A DNA stretch of 64,000 nucleotides from Anaerocolumna sp. (GTDB lineage: Bacteria > Bacillota > Clostridia > Lachnospirales > Lachnospiraceae): assembly GCA_029239975.1 (NCBI GenBank), contig JARBTX010000004.1:1-64000 (forward strand), in the 5' to 3' direction. The notes under the pieces were generated by a model, which was not told the origin of the DNA, did not search any database, and saw only the letters and a program-made list of their open reading frames with translations. Shown here piece after piece: positions 55,336 through 64,000 of this stretch; positions within the stretch are counted from its first letter, which is position 1, and each line of letters begins with the position of its first letter. A program made the position numbers and the translations under genes.

Positions 55336-55349
55336 TTGACCTAAGTCAA
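55336..55349. promoter_or_regulatory. Palindrome in the rpmE leader
   Basis: TTGAC-CTAA-GTCAA, a perfect 5-bp inverted repeat with a 4-nt spacer, about 20-30 nt downstream of the expected start of the rpmE mRNA. It could be an operator or a leader hairpin for autoregulation. Confidence 0.4.
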
Positions 55350-55378
55350 ACTATTATTATCTCTTAAACAGCTCTCTA

Positions 55379-55407
55379 ATTATAGCATAGCTTCATAGTG
55401 AATGCAA
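55379..55407 (-). promoter_or_regulatory. Sigma-A promoter of rpmE
   Basis: Minus strand TTGCAT, 17 bp, TATAAT. It begins immediately after the rho stop codon, so rpmE and the genes below can be expressed independently of rho. Confidence 0.7.
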
Positions 55408-55410
55408 TAC

Positions 55411-57066
55411 CTAAAAAACAATTTTTGTCTTTTTAATGGTTTCAACAAATTCACTATTTGTCTTCGTTTTAATGAACATTTCAATAATTCTCTCAACTGC
55501 ATCATCTGACTTTAGACTATTAAATGCTTTTCGCATTAAATAAGTAGCTTCTATTTCAGGTTGGCTGAGTAATAAATCGTCTCTTCTTGTACTAGATTTT
55601 GTTAAATCTATGGCTGGGAATATTCTTTTTTCAGATAAGTTACGATCAAGAACTAATTCCATATTACCAGTACCTTTAAATTCTTCAAATACTACGTCAT
55701 CCATTCTACTACCAGTCTCAACAAGAGCAGTCGCTAATACAGTTAAACTGCCACCTTCTCTCATATTTCTAGCTGCACCGAAAAATCTTTTTGGCATATG
55801 AAGTGCTGCAGGATCCAAACCACCGGACAGTGTTCTACCACTTGCTTGTACCGTTAAGTTATAAGCACGTGCTAATCTCGTAATACTATCTAGTAATATA
55901 ACAACATCTTTTTTATGCTCCACAAGTCTTTTCGCACGTTCAATAACCATTTCAGAAACACGTTTATGATTATCTGGTAATTCATCAAAGGTGGAATAAA
56001 TTACTTCTACATTCTTACCTTCAATAGATTCTTTTATATCTGTTACTTCTTCTGGACGTTCATCAATTAATAAAATAATTAAACTCATGTCTGGATGATT
56101 TTTTGTGATTGCCTTGGCTATTTGTTTTAAAAGAGTAGTTTTACCTGCTTTCGGTTGAGAAACTATCATTCCTCTTTGACCTTTTCCAATCGGTGAGATT
56201 AAATCTACCATTCTCATAGAAACATTAGTCCCTGGAGTCTCTAAATGAATTCTCTCATTTGGAAAAATAGGTGTTAAATCTTCAAACTTTTTACGTCTTT
56301 GTGCTTCAGACGGATGAAATCCATTTACACTTTTTACATAAAGTAGGGCACTAAACTTTTCACCTTGGTTTCGGATTCTAGTATTACCAATTACAATATC
56401 ACCTGTTTTAAGTGCGAATCTTCTTATCTGAGCAGGTGATACATATACATCATTTTCACCAGGTAAGTAATTATCACAACGGATAAATCCATATCCATCT
56501 GGCATTACTTCTAAAATCCCCTCTTTTGTTTCACCACTATCTAATTGTTCCGCTTCTCCGGTTGTTCCATTATTTCTTCTATCTGTATCCTGTACAGACA
56601 TTGCATTTCTCTTATATTCTGTATCGTTTTGATTCACGTTATTCCTTCTATTATCAGGTTCTGACCCAGTATAGTTTCGTCTAGTATCTTGTTCAAAAGT
56701 AGAAGCACCAGCTCGTTTCACATCCGTATCTTGCACCAAATTACTTCTTTTTCCTTCTAAATCTTGACCTAGAGTTACATTTCTTTTTCTTTCACCTGAA
56801 TTCACTGTTGTTTTATCTTGTTCAATTGTGTTTCCTGATATGTCCTTATTTGATTCACTATTAGTAAATATTGTTTTAGGACTTGAATTTTCCTGCTTAT
56901 CGTCTGCCCTTTTTTCATCCCCCATCGTTTTATCAATTGATGTATCATAGGTAATCAGGGCATCAATCAGTTCCTGCTTTCTTAAGGAAGTTACACTTTT
57001 TATCCCTTTGTTTTTTGCCACTGTTCTAAGCTCCGCTAAGGACATTTCATTGTACTGTGCTTCCAT
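55411..57066 (-). CDS. rho: Transcription termination factor Rho with extended N-terminal insertion
   Basis: 551 residues, longer than the roughly 420 of E. coli Rho. It starts with a SAP-like Rho_N domain ([28 protein letters not shown]). A 125-residue polar, low-complexity insert follows (about 45-175, rich in Asn, Arg, Asp and Thr, with repeated QDTDxRRN-like words). Next is the RNA-binding cold-shock domain ([35 protein letters not shown]). The RecA-like motor has Walker [14 protein letters not shown] and Walker [17 protein letters not shown], and an intact DERPEEVTD. It is the hexameric helicase that ends transcription. It is the first gene of the rho-rpmE-DUF1385-prmC-prfA run. Confidence 0.96.
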   Translation of the reverse strand: MEAQYNEMSLAELRTVAKNKGIKSVTSLRKQELIDALITYDTSIDKTMGDEKRADDKQENSSPKTIFTNSESNKDISGNTIEQDKTTVNSGERKRNVTLGQDLEGKRSNLVQDTDVKRAGASTFEQDTRRNYTGSEPDNRRNNVNQNDTEYKRNAMSVQDTDRRNNGTTGEAEQLDSGETKEGILEVMPDGYGFIRCDNYLPGENDVYVSPAQIRRFALKTGDIVIGNTRIRNQGEKFSALLYVKSVNGFHPSEAQRRKKFEDLTPIFPNERIHLETPGTNVSMRMVDLISPIGKGQRGMIVSQPKAGKTTLLKQIAKAITKNHPDMSLIILLIDERPEEVTDIKESIEGKNVEVIYSTFDELPDNHKRVSEMVIERAKRLVEHKKDVVILLDSITRLARAYNLTVQASGRTLSGGLDPAALHMPKRFFGAARNMREGGSLTVLATALVETGSRMDDVVFEEFKGTGNMELVLDRNLSEKRIFPAIDLTKSSTRRDDLLLSQPEIEATYLMRKAFNSLKSDDAVERIIEMFIKTKTNSEFVETIKKTKIVF

Positions 57067-57386
57067 GTATTTTGCTCCTTTACATGTATAGAATTATTTT
57101 TTTAACTTCAATGGGAATGGATATCGATATGATCTAGACAGTTCTTATGAATTAGCTACCCAAAATGTATTAATTTCTATTATACACCTAACCTATTGGA
57201 AATAAAAGCTTTTTTTGATTTTTGTATTATTTACATAATTCTATTTTCATGTTTTTATACATTTTGCCTTATGATGTTAATCTCATTCCTTGTTTTTCTC
57301 TTGATTTACCAATTCTTAAGTGATATGATAATTTTAGTTTTATAAAACACACCCTTACTCAAGGTTCTGGCAAAATGGAGGATTAT
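57067..57386. other. Divergent intergenic region between rho and malic enzyme
   Basis: 320 bp, no gene. It contains the malic enzyme promoter (57301-57329) facing right and, for rho on the minus strand, a good TATAAT -10 (57179-57184) with no recognisable -35. Confidence 0.55.
57301..57329 (+). promoter_or_regulatory. Sigma-A promoter of the malic enzyme gene
   Basis: TTGATT, 17 bp, TATGAT, about 55 nt upstream of the start codon; a GGAGG ribosome site follows. Confidence 0.65.
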
Positions 57387-58535
57387 ATGACAAATAATGA
57401 AAAAGCTTTGAAATTGCATGAAGAATGGAATGGAAAATTAGAAACAACCTCTAAATGTAGCGTAAAATCCAGAGAAGATTTAGCACTTGCTTACACACCT
57501 GGTGTAGCTGAACCTTGCAAGGTTATTGCTGATGATTCCTCAGCTGCTTATAAATATACTTTAAAAGCCAATACCGTTGCTGTAGTTTCTGATGGAAGTG
57601 CTGTACTTGGTTTAGGTAATATAGGACCGTATGCTGCTATGCCAGTTATGGAAGGAAAAGCGGTACTTTTCAAAGAATTCGGTGGAGTTAACGCCTTTCC
57701 AATTTGTTTAAATACACAAGATACGGATGAAATCATTAAAACGGTAGTAAATATTGCACCAGCATTTGGTGGCATTAATTTAGAAGATATATCTGCTCCA
57801 CGTTGTTTTGAAATTGAAGAAAAATTAAAATCTTTATTAGATATTCCTGTTTTCCATGACGACCAACATGGTACTGCTATTGTAGTTTTAGCTGGAGTAA
57901 TCAATGCACTTAAAGTTACTGGAAAAATGAAAGAATCTTGTAGGGTTATTGTGAATGGAGCTGGTTCAGCTGGTATCGCAATCACGAAGTTATTATTAAC
58001 CTATGGTTTTAAAAATATAATATTATGTGATAAAGTCGGAATTCTCTCCAAAAAATCAGAAAATTTAAATTGGATGCAAGAAAAAATGATGGATGAAACC
58101 AATTTAACAGGCATGGAAGGTTCTTTGTCTGATGCTTTAAAAGGAGCCGATATCTTTATAGGCGTTTCTGCTCCTAATATTGTAACTGCTGATATGGTTA
58201 CTTCAATGAATAAGGATGCAATTATTTTCGCAATGGCGAATCCTGTGCCAGAAATTATGCCAGATATAGCAAAAGCTGCAGGTGCTAAAGTCGTTGGAAC
58301 TGGTCGCTCTGATTTTCCAAATCAAATCAATAATGTAGTTGCATTTCCTGGAATTTTTAAAGGCGCACTCGAAGGCCGTGCAACACAAATTACGGAAGAA
58401 ATGAAATTAGCTGCTGCTTTAGCAATCGCTAGTTTGGTTGATGATAATGAACTAAATGAAGACAACATTATGCCACAGCCTTTTGATCCACGAGTATGTG
58501 AAGTTGTAAGCAATGCTGTAAAAGCGCATATATAA
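57387..58535 (+). CDS. NAD(P)-dependent malic enzyme
   Basis: 382 residues from the ATG five bases after GGAGG; the ORF-track start is four codons earlier. It is the short bacterial form without a phosphotransacetylase tail. Motifs are LAYTPGVAEPCKVI, VVSDGSAVLGLGNIGPYAAMPVMEGK, VFHDDQHGTAIVVLAG (metal site) and the nucleotide-binding VNGAGSAGIAITKLL. It decarboxylates malate to pyruvate. NAD versus NADP preference is not certain. A TIGR01212 radical SAM gene follows 24 bp downstream. Confidence 0.94.
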   Translation: MTNNEKALKLHEEWNGKLETTSKCSVKSREDLALAYTPGVAEPCKVIADDSSAAYKYTLKANTVAVVSDGSAVLGLGNIGPYAAMPVMEGKAVLFKEFGGVNAFPICLNTQDTDEIIKTVVNIAPAFGGINLEDISAPRCFEIEEKLKSLLDIPVFHDDQHGTAIVVLAGVINALKVTGKMKESCRVIVNGAGSAGIAITKLLLTYGFKNIILCDKVGILSKKSENLNWMQEKMMDETNLTGMEGSLSDALKGADIFIGVSAPNIVTADMVTSMNKDAIIFAMANPVPEIMPDIAKAAGAKVVGTGRSDFPNQINNVVAFPGIFKGALEGRATQITEEMKLAAALAIASLVDDNELNEDNIMPQPFDPRVCEVVSNAVKAHI

Positions 58536-58559
58536 TATTCTTATGTTTGGAGAATTCAT

Positions 58560-59582
58560 TTGAGGAATACAAAATTTTGGGGTGATAAACGTTATTACTC
58601 CTTGGATTATTATTTAAAAGAACAATTTGGTAAGAAGATATATAAGTTATCCATTAATGGTGGAATGACATGTCCAAATCGTGATGGCACCATAGACAAT
58701 CGGGGCTGTATATTCTGTAGTGCTGGTGGTTCAGGTGATTTTTCCACCCCAGCTACATTAAGTATTACTGAACAGATTGAAGAAGCAAAAAAACTTGTAT
58801 CCAAAAAGATAAATAGCAAGAAAATTGACGCAGCTCATGTTACTCATGAACATAATATCACTAAAAACGGTTTAGCCGGTGAAAATAGTAATGATCATGG
58901 TTTCCCTAATCTTGGGTCTTCTGGTCAGTATATTGCTTATTTTCAAGCATATACGAATACCTATGCCAATATTAATTACCTTCGTAAAATTTATACAGAA
59001 GCAATTAATCACAAAGATATCGTTGCATTATCGATTGCAACCAGACCTGATTGTCTTGGAGATGATGTATTAGGACTATTAGCTGAGTTAAATCAGATAA
59101 AACCTATCTGGGTAGAATTAGGACTACAAACAAAACATGAAATAACAGCAGAATTTATAAGAAGGGGTTATCCTTTATCAGTTTTTGAGAAAGCTGTTCA
59201 TGATTTAAATAAGATAAACTTAAATATAATAGTACATGTAATTTTAGGGTTACCTGGTGAGAGTCGAGATAATATGCTTAGTACCATATCTTATGTATCT
59301 TCTTTACGGGTTCAAGGTATTAAGTTACAGCTATTACACATACTAAAAAATACTGATTTGGCTGATTACACTTTCACCGTTTTATCCATGGATGATTATA
59401 TTGATATTTTGATATCAGCGTTAGAATTAATACCAAAAAATATTGTGATTCATCGAATTACTGGGGATGGTCCTAAAGATCAATTAATTGCACCGATGTG
59501 GAGTGCAAATAAAAAGAAAGTATTAAATACAATCAATCAAGAACTAAAGTTAAGAGATACTTGGCAAGGAAAATTATTATGA
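58560..59582 (+). CDS. TIGR01212-family radical SAM protein
   Basis: 340 residues from a TTG start after TTTGGAG. The opening FWGDKRYYSLDYYLKEQFGKKIYKLSINGG leads into the cluster motif CPNRDGTIDNRGCIFC (C-x12-C-x2-C spacing), as in TIGR01212 proteins. LSIATRPDCLGDD and WVELGLQTKHE are family blocks. A roughly 35-residue insert (about 85-120, HVTHEHNITKNGLAGENSNDHGFP) is not usual in the family. Its substrate is not established. It partly overlaps the frame of the DUF4364 gene region, with which it is probably cotranscribed. Confidence 0.9.
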   Translation: MRNTKFWGDKRYYSLDYYLKEQFGKKIYKLSINGGMTCPNRDGTIDNRGCIFCSAGGSGDFSTPATLSITEQIEEAKKLVSKKINSKKIDAAHVTHEHNITKNGLAGENSNDHGFPNLGSSGQYIAYFQAYTNTYANINYLRKIYTEAINHKDIVALSIATRPDCLGDDVLGLLAELNQIKPIWVELGLQTKHEITAEFIRRGYPLSVFEKAVHDLNKINLNIIVHVILGLPGESRDNMLSTISYVSSLRVQGIKLQLLHILKNTDLADYTFTVLSMDDYIDILISALELIPKNIVIHRITGDGPKDQLIAPMWSANKKKVLNTINQELKLRDTWQGKLL

Positions 59583-59596
59583 GAGGAGCTGCCGAT

Positions 59597-60124
59597 ATGC
59601 AAACCGATGCATTTACCCTTTATAAATTAATTATATTATTTTTGTTGGATAAGGTAGAATTTCCTTTAACAAATGCTCAGATTTCCAATTTTATTTTAGA
59701 AAAAGATTATACAAATTACTTTAACATACAACAATCCATATCAGAATTAATTGAAGCTGATTTTGTTACTGTGGAAACCGTTGGTCATAGTTCCCATTAC
59801 CGCATCACCCCTGCAGGGAGAGAAACACTATCCTTTTTTGATTACATGATATCTGCTGCTATACAAGGAGATATTCTGGATTACTTAAGGAAGAATCAAT
59901 ATTCACTAAGAGATGAAGTTTCTACTCTATCTGAATATTTTGAAGCTAAGAAAGGTGAATTCATGGTACGACTTCGTGTAATGGAAAAGGAAGACTCCAT
60001 CATTGACCTTAGTATTGCTGTTCCAACAGAAGAAGATGCAACTAGAATATGTAATAATTGGCGTTCTCAAAGCCAAAAAATTTATGCCTATGTTTTAAGT
60101 AACTTACTAAAAGAAGATGATTAA
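59597..60124 (+). CDS. DUF4364 family winged-helix protein
   Basis: 175 residues from the ATG after GAGAGGAG, 14 bp after the radical SAM gene's stop; the ORF-track start 12 codons upstream would overlap that gene. The N-terminal winged helix (FTLYKLIILFLLDKVEFPLTNAQISNFILEK, SSHYRITPAGRETLSFF) fits DUF4364, a family common in Clostridia whose role is not known. The second half is beta-rich (FMVRLRVMEKEDSIIDLSIAVP). It may be a regulator, but no target is suggested by context. Confidence 0.85.
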   Translation: MQTDAFTLYKLIILFLLDKVEFPLTNAQISNFILEKDYTNYFNIQQSISELIEADFVTVETVGHSSHYRITPAGRETLSFFDYMISAAIQGDILDYLRKNQYSLRDEVSTLSEYFEAKKGEFMVRLRVMEKEDSIIDLSIAVPTEEDATRICNNWRSQSQKIYAYVLSNLLKEDD

Positions 60125-60184
60125 GAAGAAGTAAAAGCAATAGATATACAAGAAATAGAAATTATGTGATAGAGATAAAATTTA

Positions 60185-60240
60185 AGCCGACGTGTTGATA
60201 CATTAATTTATAACTTACCAACACATCGGCTATTATTTTT
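60185..60240. terminator. Terminator between the DUF4364 and ysxC genes
   Basis: AGCCGACGTGTTG ... CAACACATCGGCT (one mismatch) with a loop of about 21 nt and T-rich sequence after it, between convergent genes. Confidence 0.75.
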
Positions 60241-60886
60241 ATTTTTCACTTTCTGTATCTTCTGTAGCATTTTCTGAAACAAACTCATCATTTGATTCTG
60301 CTTTGATCATGACTTCTTCAATACACTCCCAAATCTCATCTCTACCTTGTTTTGAAAGGGAAGAAAATGGAATAATTTTTGTGCCTGGTTCCGTTTTCAA
60401 CCCGTTTCGAATCATTTTTATATGTTTATCTTTTTGACTACGATTAATTTTATCAAACTTCGTAGCGATGATAATAGGATGATAACCATTATACACAACC
60501 CATTCATACATATTTCGATCATTCGCAGATGGTTCATGCCTGATATCAATTAAGAGAAAAATAATCTTTAATTGTTTGGATGTTGTAAGATATTTTTCGA
60601 TTAATTTACCCCATTTTGCTTTCAATTCTTCTGAGACTTTGGCATAGCCATAACCTGGCAAGTCAACAAAATATAATTCTTCATTAATATTGTAAAAGTT
60701 TATAGTTTGGGTTTTCCCTGGTTGTGCAGATGTTCTTGCATAAGCTTTACGATTCATTAATGCATTGATTAGAGATGATTTACCAACATTTGATTTGCCA
60801 GCAAATGCAATCTCTATTTTATCATTCTCAGGTAAAACACTGGTTACACCACAAACCGTTTCCAGATTAACACTCTTAACATGCAT
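60239..60886 (-). CDS. ysxC: Ribosome biogenesis GTPase YsxC/EngB
   Basis: 215 residues. G1 GKSNVGKSSLINALM, switch DLPGYGYAKVS (G3) and G4 TKFDK are intact, in the EngB order. A C-terminal acidic tail of about 20 residues (SNDEFVSENATEDTESEK) extends past the usual end. It is needed for large ribosomal subunit assembly. It follows lon in the Firmicute order clpX-lon-ysxC. Its ribosome site GGGAG is the end of a family B hairpin repeat rather than unique leader sequence. Confidence 0.96.
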   Translation of the reverse strand: MHVKSVNLETVCGVTSVLPENDKIEIAFAGKSNVGKSSLINALMNRKAYARTSAQPGKTQTINFYNINEELYFVDLPGYGYAKVSEELKAKWGKLIEKYLTTSKQLKIIFLLIDIRHEPSANDRNMYEWVVYNGYHPIIIATKFDKINRSQKDKHIKMIRNGLKTEPGTKIIPFSSLSKQGRDEIWECIEEVMIKAESNDEFVSENATEDTESEK

Positions 60887-60890
60887 AAAA

Positions 60891-61042
60891 ACTCCCGTCT
60901 GCCTGCTTTGCAGGCATTAAAATCAAGACTGTGAAGTACTTTTCTTCACATACTCCCGTCCGCCTGCGTTAGCAGGCATTTAAATCAAGACTGTGAAGTA
61001 CTTTTCTTCACATTATCCCAGTCTGCCTGAGTAAGCAGGCTC
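60891..61042. repeat. Family B hairpin repeat, locus 2 (about 2.5 tandem units of 61-62 bp)
   Basis: Units at 60891-60951 and 60952-61013, with a partial third to 61042. Each has a GCCTGC...GCAGGC hairpin and a TGTGAAG...CTTCACA hairpin. On the minus strand each unit ends CAGACGGGAGT. The last supplies the Shine-Dalgarno GGGAG for ysxC; the inner complete copy reads GGGAGTATGTGA, a start-stop codon pair. The repeat fills the entire lon-ysxC gap. Confidence 0.9.
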
Positions 61043-63358
61043 TTATTTTACTAGCGCATTTTCTAATACTTCATCCATAGAATCTGCAAAAATTATTTGA
61101 ATTCCATCGGTTATTTCATTTGACAATTCATCAATATCTTTTCTATTTTGCTTTGGTACGATTACCAGCTTAATTTTAGCAGCTTTCGCAGCAAGTACCT
61201 TTTCTTTTAGTCCACCAATTGGAAGTACTCTACCTCTTAGCGTGATTTCACCTGTCATAGCAACATCCGCACGAACTTCTTTTTTAATAATTGCTGAAAG
61301 CATAGCGGTCGCCATGGTAATACCTGCAGATGGGCCATCTTTTGGAACTGCACCTTCAGGGATATGAATATGAATATCGTGCTTTTCAAAATAATCTTCC
61401 GGTATTTGGTATTTTTCACTTACTGAACGAATATAACTAATACCTGCTCTAGCAGATTCCTTCATAACATCCCCGAGTTGCCCAGTTAGTTCAAATTTTC
61501 CTTTACCTGGCATAACATTTACTTCAATTTGTAAAGTGTCTCCACCAAAACTTGTCCAAGCAAGTCCTCTTACAATTCCAATTTCATCTTTATCGTTTGA
61601 CATTTGGAATGTATATTTTTCTTTACCTAGATATTTTTCTAAGTTCTTATCATTAATACGTATTTGTACTTTTTCTTCGGTGATTAACTCTTTTGCGGCT
61701 TTTCTACAAACTTCACTTATCTTACGTTCTAAATTACGAACACCAGCTTCCTTTGTATAACCTAAAATAATACGAGTTAACGCTTTATCTGATATTACAA
61801 GCTGTTTATCCTTTAATCCATTTTTCTTCATCTGCTTTGCCACTAGGTGTTTCTTAGCTATATGAAGTTTTTCATTCTCTGTATAACTAGTTACTTCAAT
61901 TAATTCCATACGATCTAATAATGGTCTTGGAATCGTTTGAATCGAATTAGCAGTTGCTATAAATAGCACTTCAGATAAATCAACTGGTATTTCAATATAA
62001 TGATCCACAAATTTACTATTCTGTTCTGAGTCTAAAACCTCAAGTAGTGCTGCCGAAGTATCACCTTTATAATCACTACTTACTTTATCAATTTCATCTA
62101 ATAACATAAGTGGATTCTTAACACCAGTATTTTTCAAACCATTCACAATACGTCCTGGAAGAGCACCTATATAAGTTCTTCTATGTCCTCTTATTTCAGC
62201 TTCATCTCTTACTCCGCCTAAACTAATACGCACATATTCTTTATCTAAAGCTTTTGCAACAGAACGTGCAATGGAAGTTTTACCTGTTCCAGGTGGTCCA
62301 ACTAGACAAAGTATAGGACTATCTCCTTTTTCAGTTAAGGTTCTTACTGCTAAAAATTCAAGTATTCTGGTTTTCACTTTTTCTAAACCATAATGGTCTT
62401 TATCCAATATTTTTTCAGCATTTTTAATATCTGATTTGTCTTTACTGACTTTATCCCAAGGTAATGCCAATAATGTTTCGATATATCCCCTTGATACACT
62501 ACTTTCTGATGAATTACCAGTCAAATTTTTAAATCGGTCTATTTCTTTTAAGATTTTATCTTTTACATCTTGTTTCGCTTCTAATTCATACACTGCACTG
62601 GTGTAATTTTCTGCATCAGTAGCTGTATTGGTTTCACCGAGTTCTTCTCGAATTACTTTCAATTGCTCCCTTAAAAGATACTCTTTTTGGTTTTTATCTA
62701 CTTTTTCTTTTACTTTGTTTTGTAACTCTCTTTTTATTCGTAAAATATCTATTTCTTCTGTTAAAATAACAGTAATCGTTTGATAACGTTCAATGATATT
62801 AGCAGCTTCTATTATACTTTGTTTTTGTTCAATGGTTAAAGGAATATTTATAGCTATTTGGTCAACTAATTCTTGTACATCATCTATTTTCATAAGTTGC
62901 TTGATCACTTCTTTTGCAATCTTAGAATTTTCTATGGAATATACCTCTAATATATCTTTTAATCCCCTAATCATAGCTTTTTTTTCTAATTCATTTAAAC
63001 GTATTTCATTATGTTGTTCTAAACTTTCAATTTCTCCGAATAAAAAGGATTGCTCATCAATTAATTCAAGAACCTTCGCACGTTCCTTACCCGTTACTAA
63101 AACTCGGATTACATTTCCCGGTAATTTTACCATCTGCTTAATTTCAGCTAAGGTACCAACTTGATATAAATCGTCTATACTTGGATTTTCGACTTCAGAA
63201 TCTTTCTGTGTTAATAATAAAACAGTCTGATCATTTTCCATTGCATTTTCAACTGCATCAATGGATATTTTACGATTCACATCAAAATGAATTAACATAC
63301 CTGGAAGAACTGCCATCCCTCTTAAAGCTACAACCGGAACTCTTCTATTATCACTCAT
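61043..63358 (-). CDS. lon: ATP-dependent protease Lon
   Basis: 771 residues, standard LonA. There is an N-terminal substrate-binding domain (about 1-200) and a coiled coil (about 200-260). The AAA+ module has [18 protein letters not shown] and Walker [18 protein letters not shown]. The C-terminal protease domain carries catalytic Ser in [11 protein letters not shown] and Lys in [13 protein letters not shown]. It degrades damaged and regulatory proteins. The stop codon sits at the edge of the family B repeats. An AGTTAGAATG-type weak leader and a GGAGG ribosome site precede the ATG. It is followed by ysxC and preceded by clpX. Confidence 0.97.
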   Translation of the reverse strand: MSDNRRVPVVALRGMAVLPGMLIHFDVNRKISIDAVENAMENDQTVLLLTQKDSEVENPSIDDLYQVGTLAEIKQMVKLPGNVIRVLVTGKERAKVLELIDEQSFLFGEIESLEQHNEIRLNELEKKAMIRGLKDILEVYSIENSKIAKEVIKQLMKIDDVQELVDQIAINIPLTIEQKQSIIEAANIIERYQTITVILTEEIDILRIKRELQNKVKEKVDKNQKEYLLREQLKVIREELGETNTATDAENYTSAVYELEAKQDVKDKILKEIDRFKNLTGNSSESSVSRGYIETLLALPWDKVSKDKSDIKNAEKILDKDHYGLEKVKTRILEFLAVRTLTEKGDSPILCLVGPPGTGKTSIARSVAKALDKEYVRISLGGVRDEAEIRGHRRTYIGALPGRIVNGLKNTGVKNPLMLLDEIDKVSSDYKGDTSAALLEVLDSEQNSKFVDHYIEIPVDLSEVLFIATANSIQTIPRPLLDRMELIEVTSYTENEKLHIAKKHLVAKQMKKNGLKDKQLVISDKALTRIILGYTKEAGVRNLERKISEVCRKAAKELITEEKVQIRINDKNLEKYLGKEKYTFQMSNDKDEIGIVRGLAWTSFGGDTLQIEVNVMPGKGKFELTGQLGDVMKESARAGISYIRSVSEKYQIPEDYFEKHDIHIHIPEGAVPKDGPSAGITMATAMLSAIIKKEVRADVAMTGEITLRGRVLPIGGLKEKVLAAKAAKIKLVIVPKQNRKDIDELSNEITDGIQIIFADSMDEVLENALVK

Positions 63359-63407
63359 TCTAACCTCCAGTTAGTTTAATCTAAACTTAAAATTATATAA
63401 TGAATAA

Positions 63408-63496
63408 GGACTGCCTTAAAATGCCTCATTTATATATTCCACAACTTCAATAAACCTAAAGTCATATGGAACAATAAAGGAATTTTAAGACAGTCC
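63408..63496. terminator. Long-loop inverted repeat between clpX and lon
   Basis: GGACTGCCTTAAAAT / ATTTTAAGACAGTCC, 15-bp arms with one mismatch and a 59-nt loop. It may reduce read-through from clpX to lon; it lacks a good T-run on the minus strand. Confidence 0.5.
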
Positions 63497-63511
63497 CGTG
63501 TCTATAAAGAA

Positions 63512-64000
63512 TTAAGCAATTTCATTGCTATTTTTTTTTGCTATCCGCTTTGTTATCGGTTTTCTTGGTAGATTATCCTCTGTGCTTATTAATGTTGGTT
63601 CCGAATTACCTTCGGCAGCATCTTTGGTAATAATACATTTCAAGATATGTGTATCCGATGGGACTTTATACATAGAATCCATCATTACAGATTCCATAAT
63701 TGCTCGTAAACCTCTTGCTCCTGTCTTTCTTTCAAGAGAACGTTTTGCAATAACACGTATTGCTTCCTCTTCGAATTCCAGTTCAACTCCATCTAATTCA
63801 AACAATTTTTTGTATTGTTTCATAATAGCATTTCTTGGTTCTGTAAGAATACGAACTAAGGCTTCTTCGTCTAATAAATCCAAAGCTACACATACAGGAA
63901 CACGGCCAACAAATTCTGGGATTAATCCAAACTTAACAAAGTCTTGAGGCATTGCCTGTCTGAATAATTGTCCAACATTTTGTTTATTGCCATGAGCTAT
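63512..64000 (-). CDS. clpX: ATP-dependent protease ATPase subunit ClpX, C-terminal part
   Basis: The frame is open to the last base of the window on the minus strand (encoding [15 protein letters not shown] before the ORF-track ATG), so the ATG at 63952 is internal and the gene starts beyond the window. The visible about 160 residues include [19 protein letters not shown] and the ClpX C-terminal D2 helices [26 protein letters not shown], with the sensor-2 arginine in GARGLR. It unfolds substrates for ClpP. The polar tail ([28 protein letters not shown]) is of usual type. Confidence 0.96.
   Translation of the reverse strand: MAHGNKQNVGQLFRQAMPQDFVKFGLIPEFVGRVPVCVALDLLDEEALVRILTEPRNAIMKQYKKLFELDGVELEFEEEAIRVIAKRSLERKTGARGLRAIMESVMMDSMYKVPSDTHILKCIITKDAAEGNSEPTLISTEDNLPRKPITKRIAKKNSNEIA

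Noticed and set aside
57548-57985. 145-codon minus-strand ORF opposite malic enzyme
   Set aside because: Shadow of a clear enzyme gene; no ribosome site or family pattern.
60891-61042. CRISPR or IS terminal repeats
   Set aside because: Direct 61-62 bp units without spacers, no target duplication or transposase.

Overview
The window is AT-rich, densely coded DNA from a low-GC, Gram-positive anaerobe, most likely a plant-fibre-degrading Lachnospiraceae (Lachnoclostridium/Clostridium phytofermentans-like). Supporting signs are strong AAGGAGG ribosome sites, frequent GTG/TTG starts, lipoprotein-type binding proteins, family proteins typical of Clostridia, and many glycoside hydrolases and phosphorylases. 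The species-level guess is inference. No rRNA, tRNA, CRISPR array, phage or transposase gene was recognised.

Layout. 1-1045: end of a prolyl-tRNA editing (PrdX/YbaK) gene and a YaiI/YqxD gene. 1018-10322 (minus strand): a chemoreceptor, a BNR-repeat lipoprotein and a peptide/nickel-type ABC importer (dppA, B, C and a fused dppDF), with a block of large hairpin repeats between dppA and dppB. 10549-27242 (minus): one long carbohydrate locus. It runs GH2, GH43, a 960-residue binding protein with lectin-like modules, a MalF-type permease, an NHL-YIP1 membrane protein, a DUF5696-like ectoprotein, a second MalF, MalG, a classical lipoprotein binding protein and a second MalG, with no ATPase gene. 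27639-30358 (plus): a divergent ArsR-type regulator with a large C-terminal domain, and a GH43 lipoprotein whose catalytic base looks lost. 30449-39531: cellobiose phosphorylase, two hypothetical membrane-anchored proteins, asd, a zinc-ribbon/HTH protein and a cytoplasmic-looking GH26 mannanase.

39681-64000 is mainly housekeeping. It holds dusB, coaX, a LiaF-like membrane protein and birA; argF; a patatin; an LTA-synthase-like protein; SPFH/NfeD; then rho, rpmE, DUF1385, prmC, prfA and an SpoU methylase in order; malic enzyme, a radical SAM protein and a DUF4364 protein; and ysxC, lon and clpX (clpX cut by the window end).

How it works together. The GH2/GH43 locus looks like an arabinan- or hemicellulose-type oligosaccharide sensing, capture, import and cytoplasmic hydrolysis unit. 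It is probably controlled by the divergent ArsR-type protein through a strong promoter flanked by inverted half-sites. Cellobiose phosphorylase and the mannanase indicate cytoplasmic processing of cello- and manno-oligosaccharides. The most unusual non-coding signals are hairpin repeat families in operon spacers. In one family the repeat itself supplies the Shine-Dalgarno sequence of the next gene at two unrelated loci.
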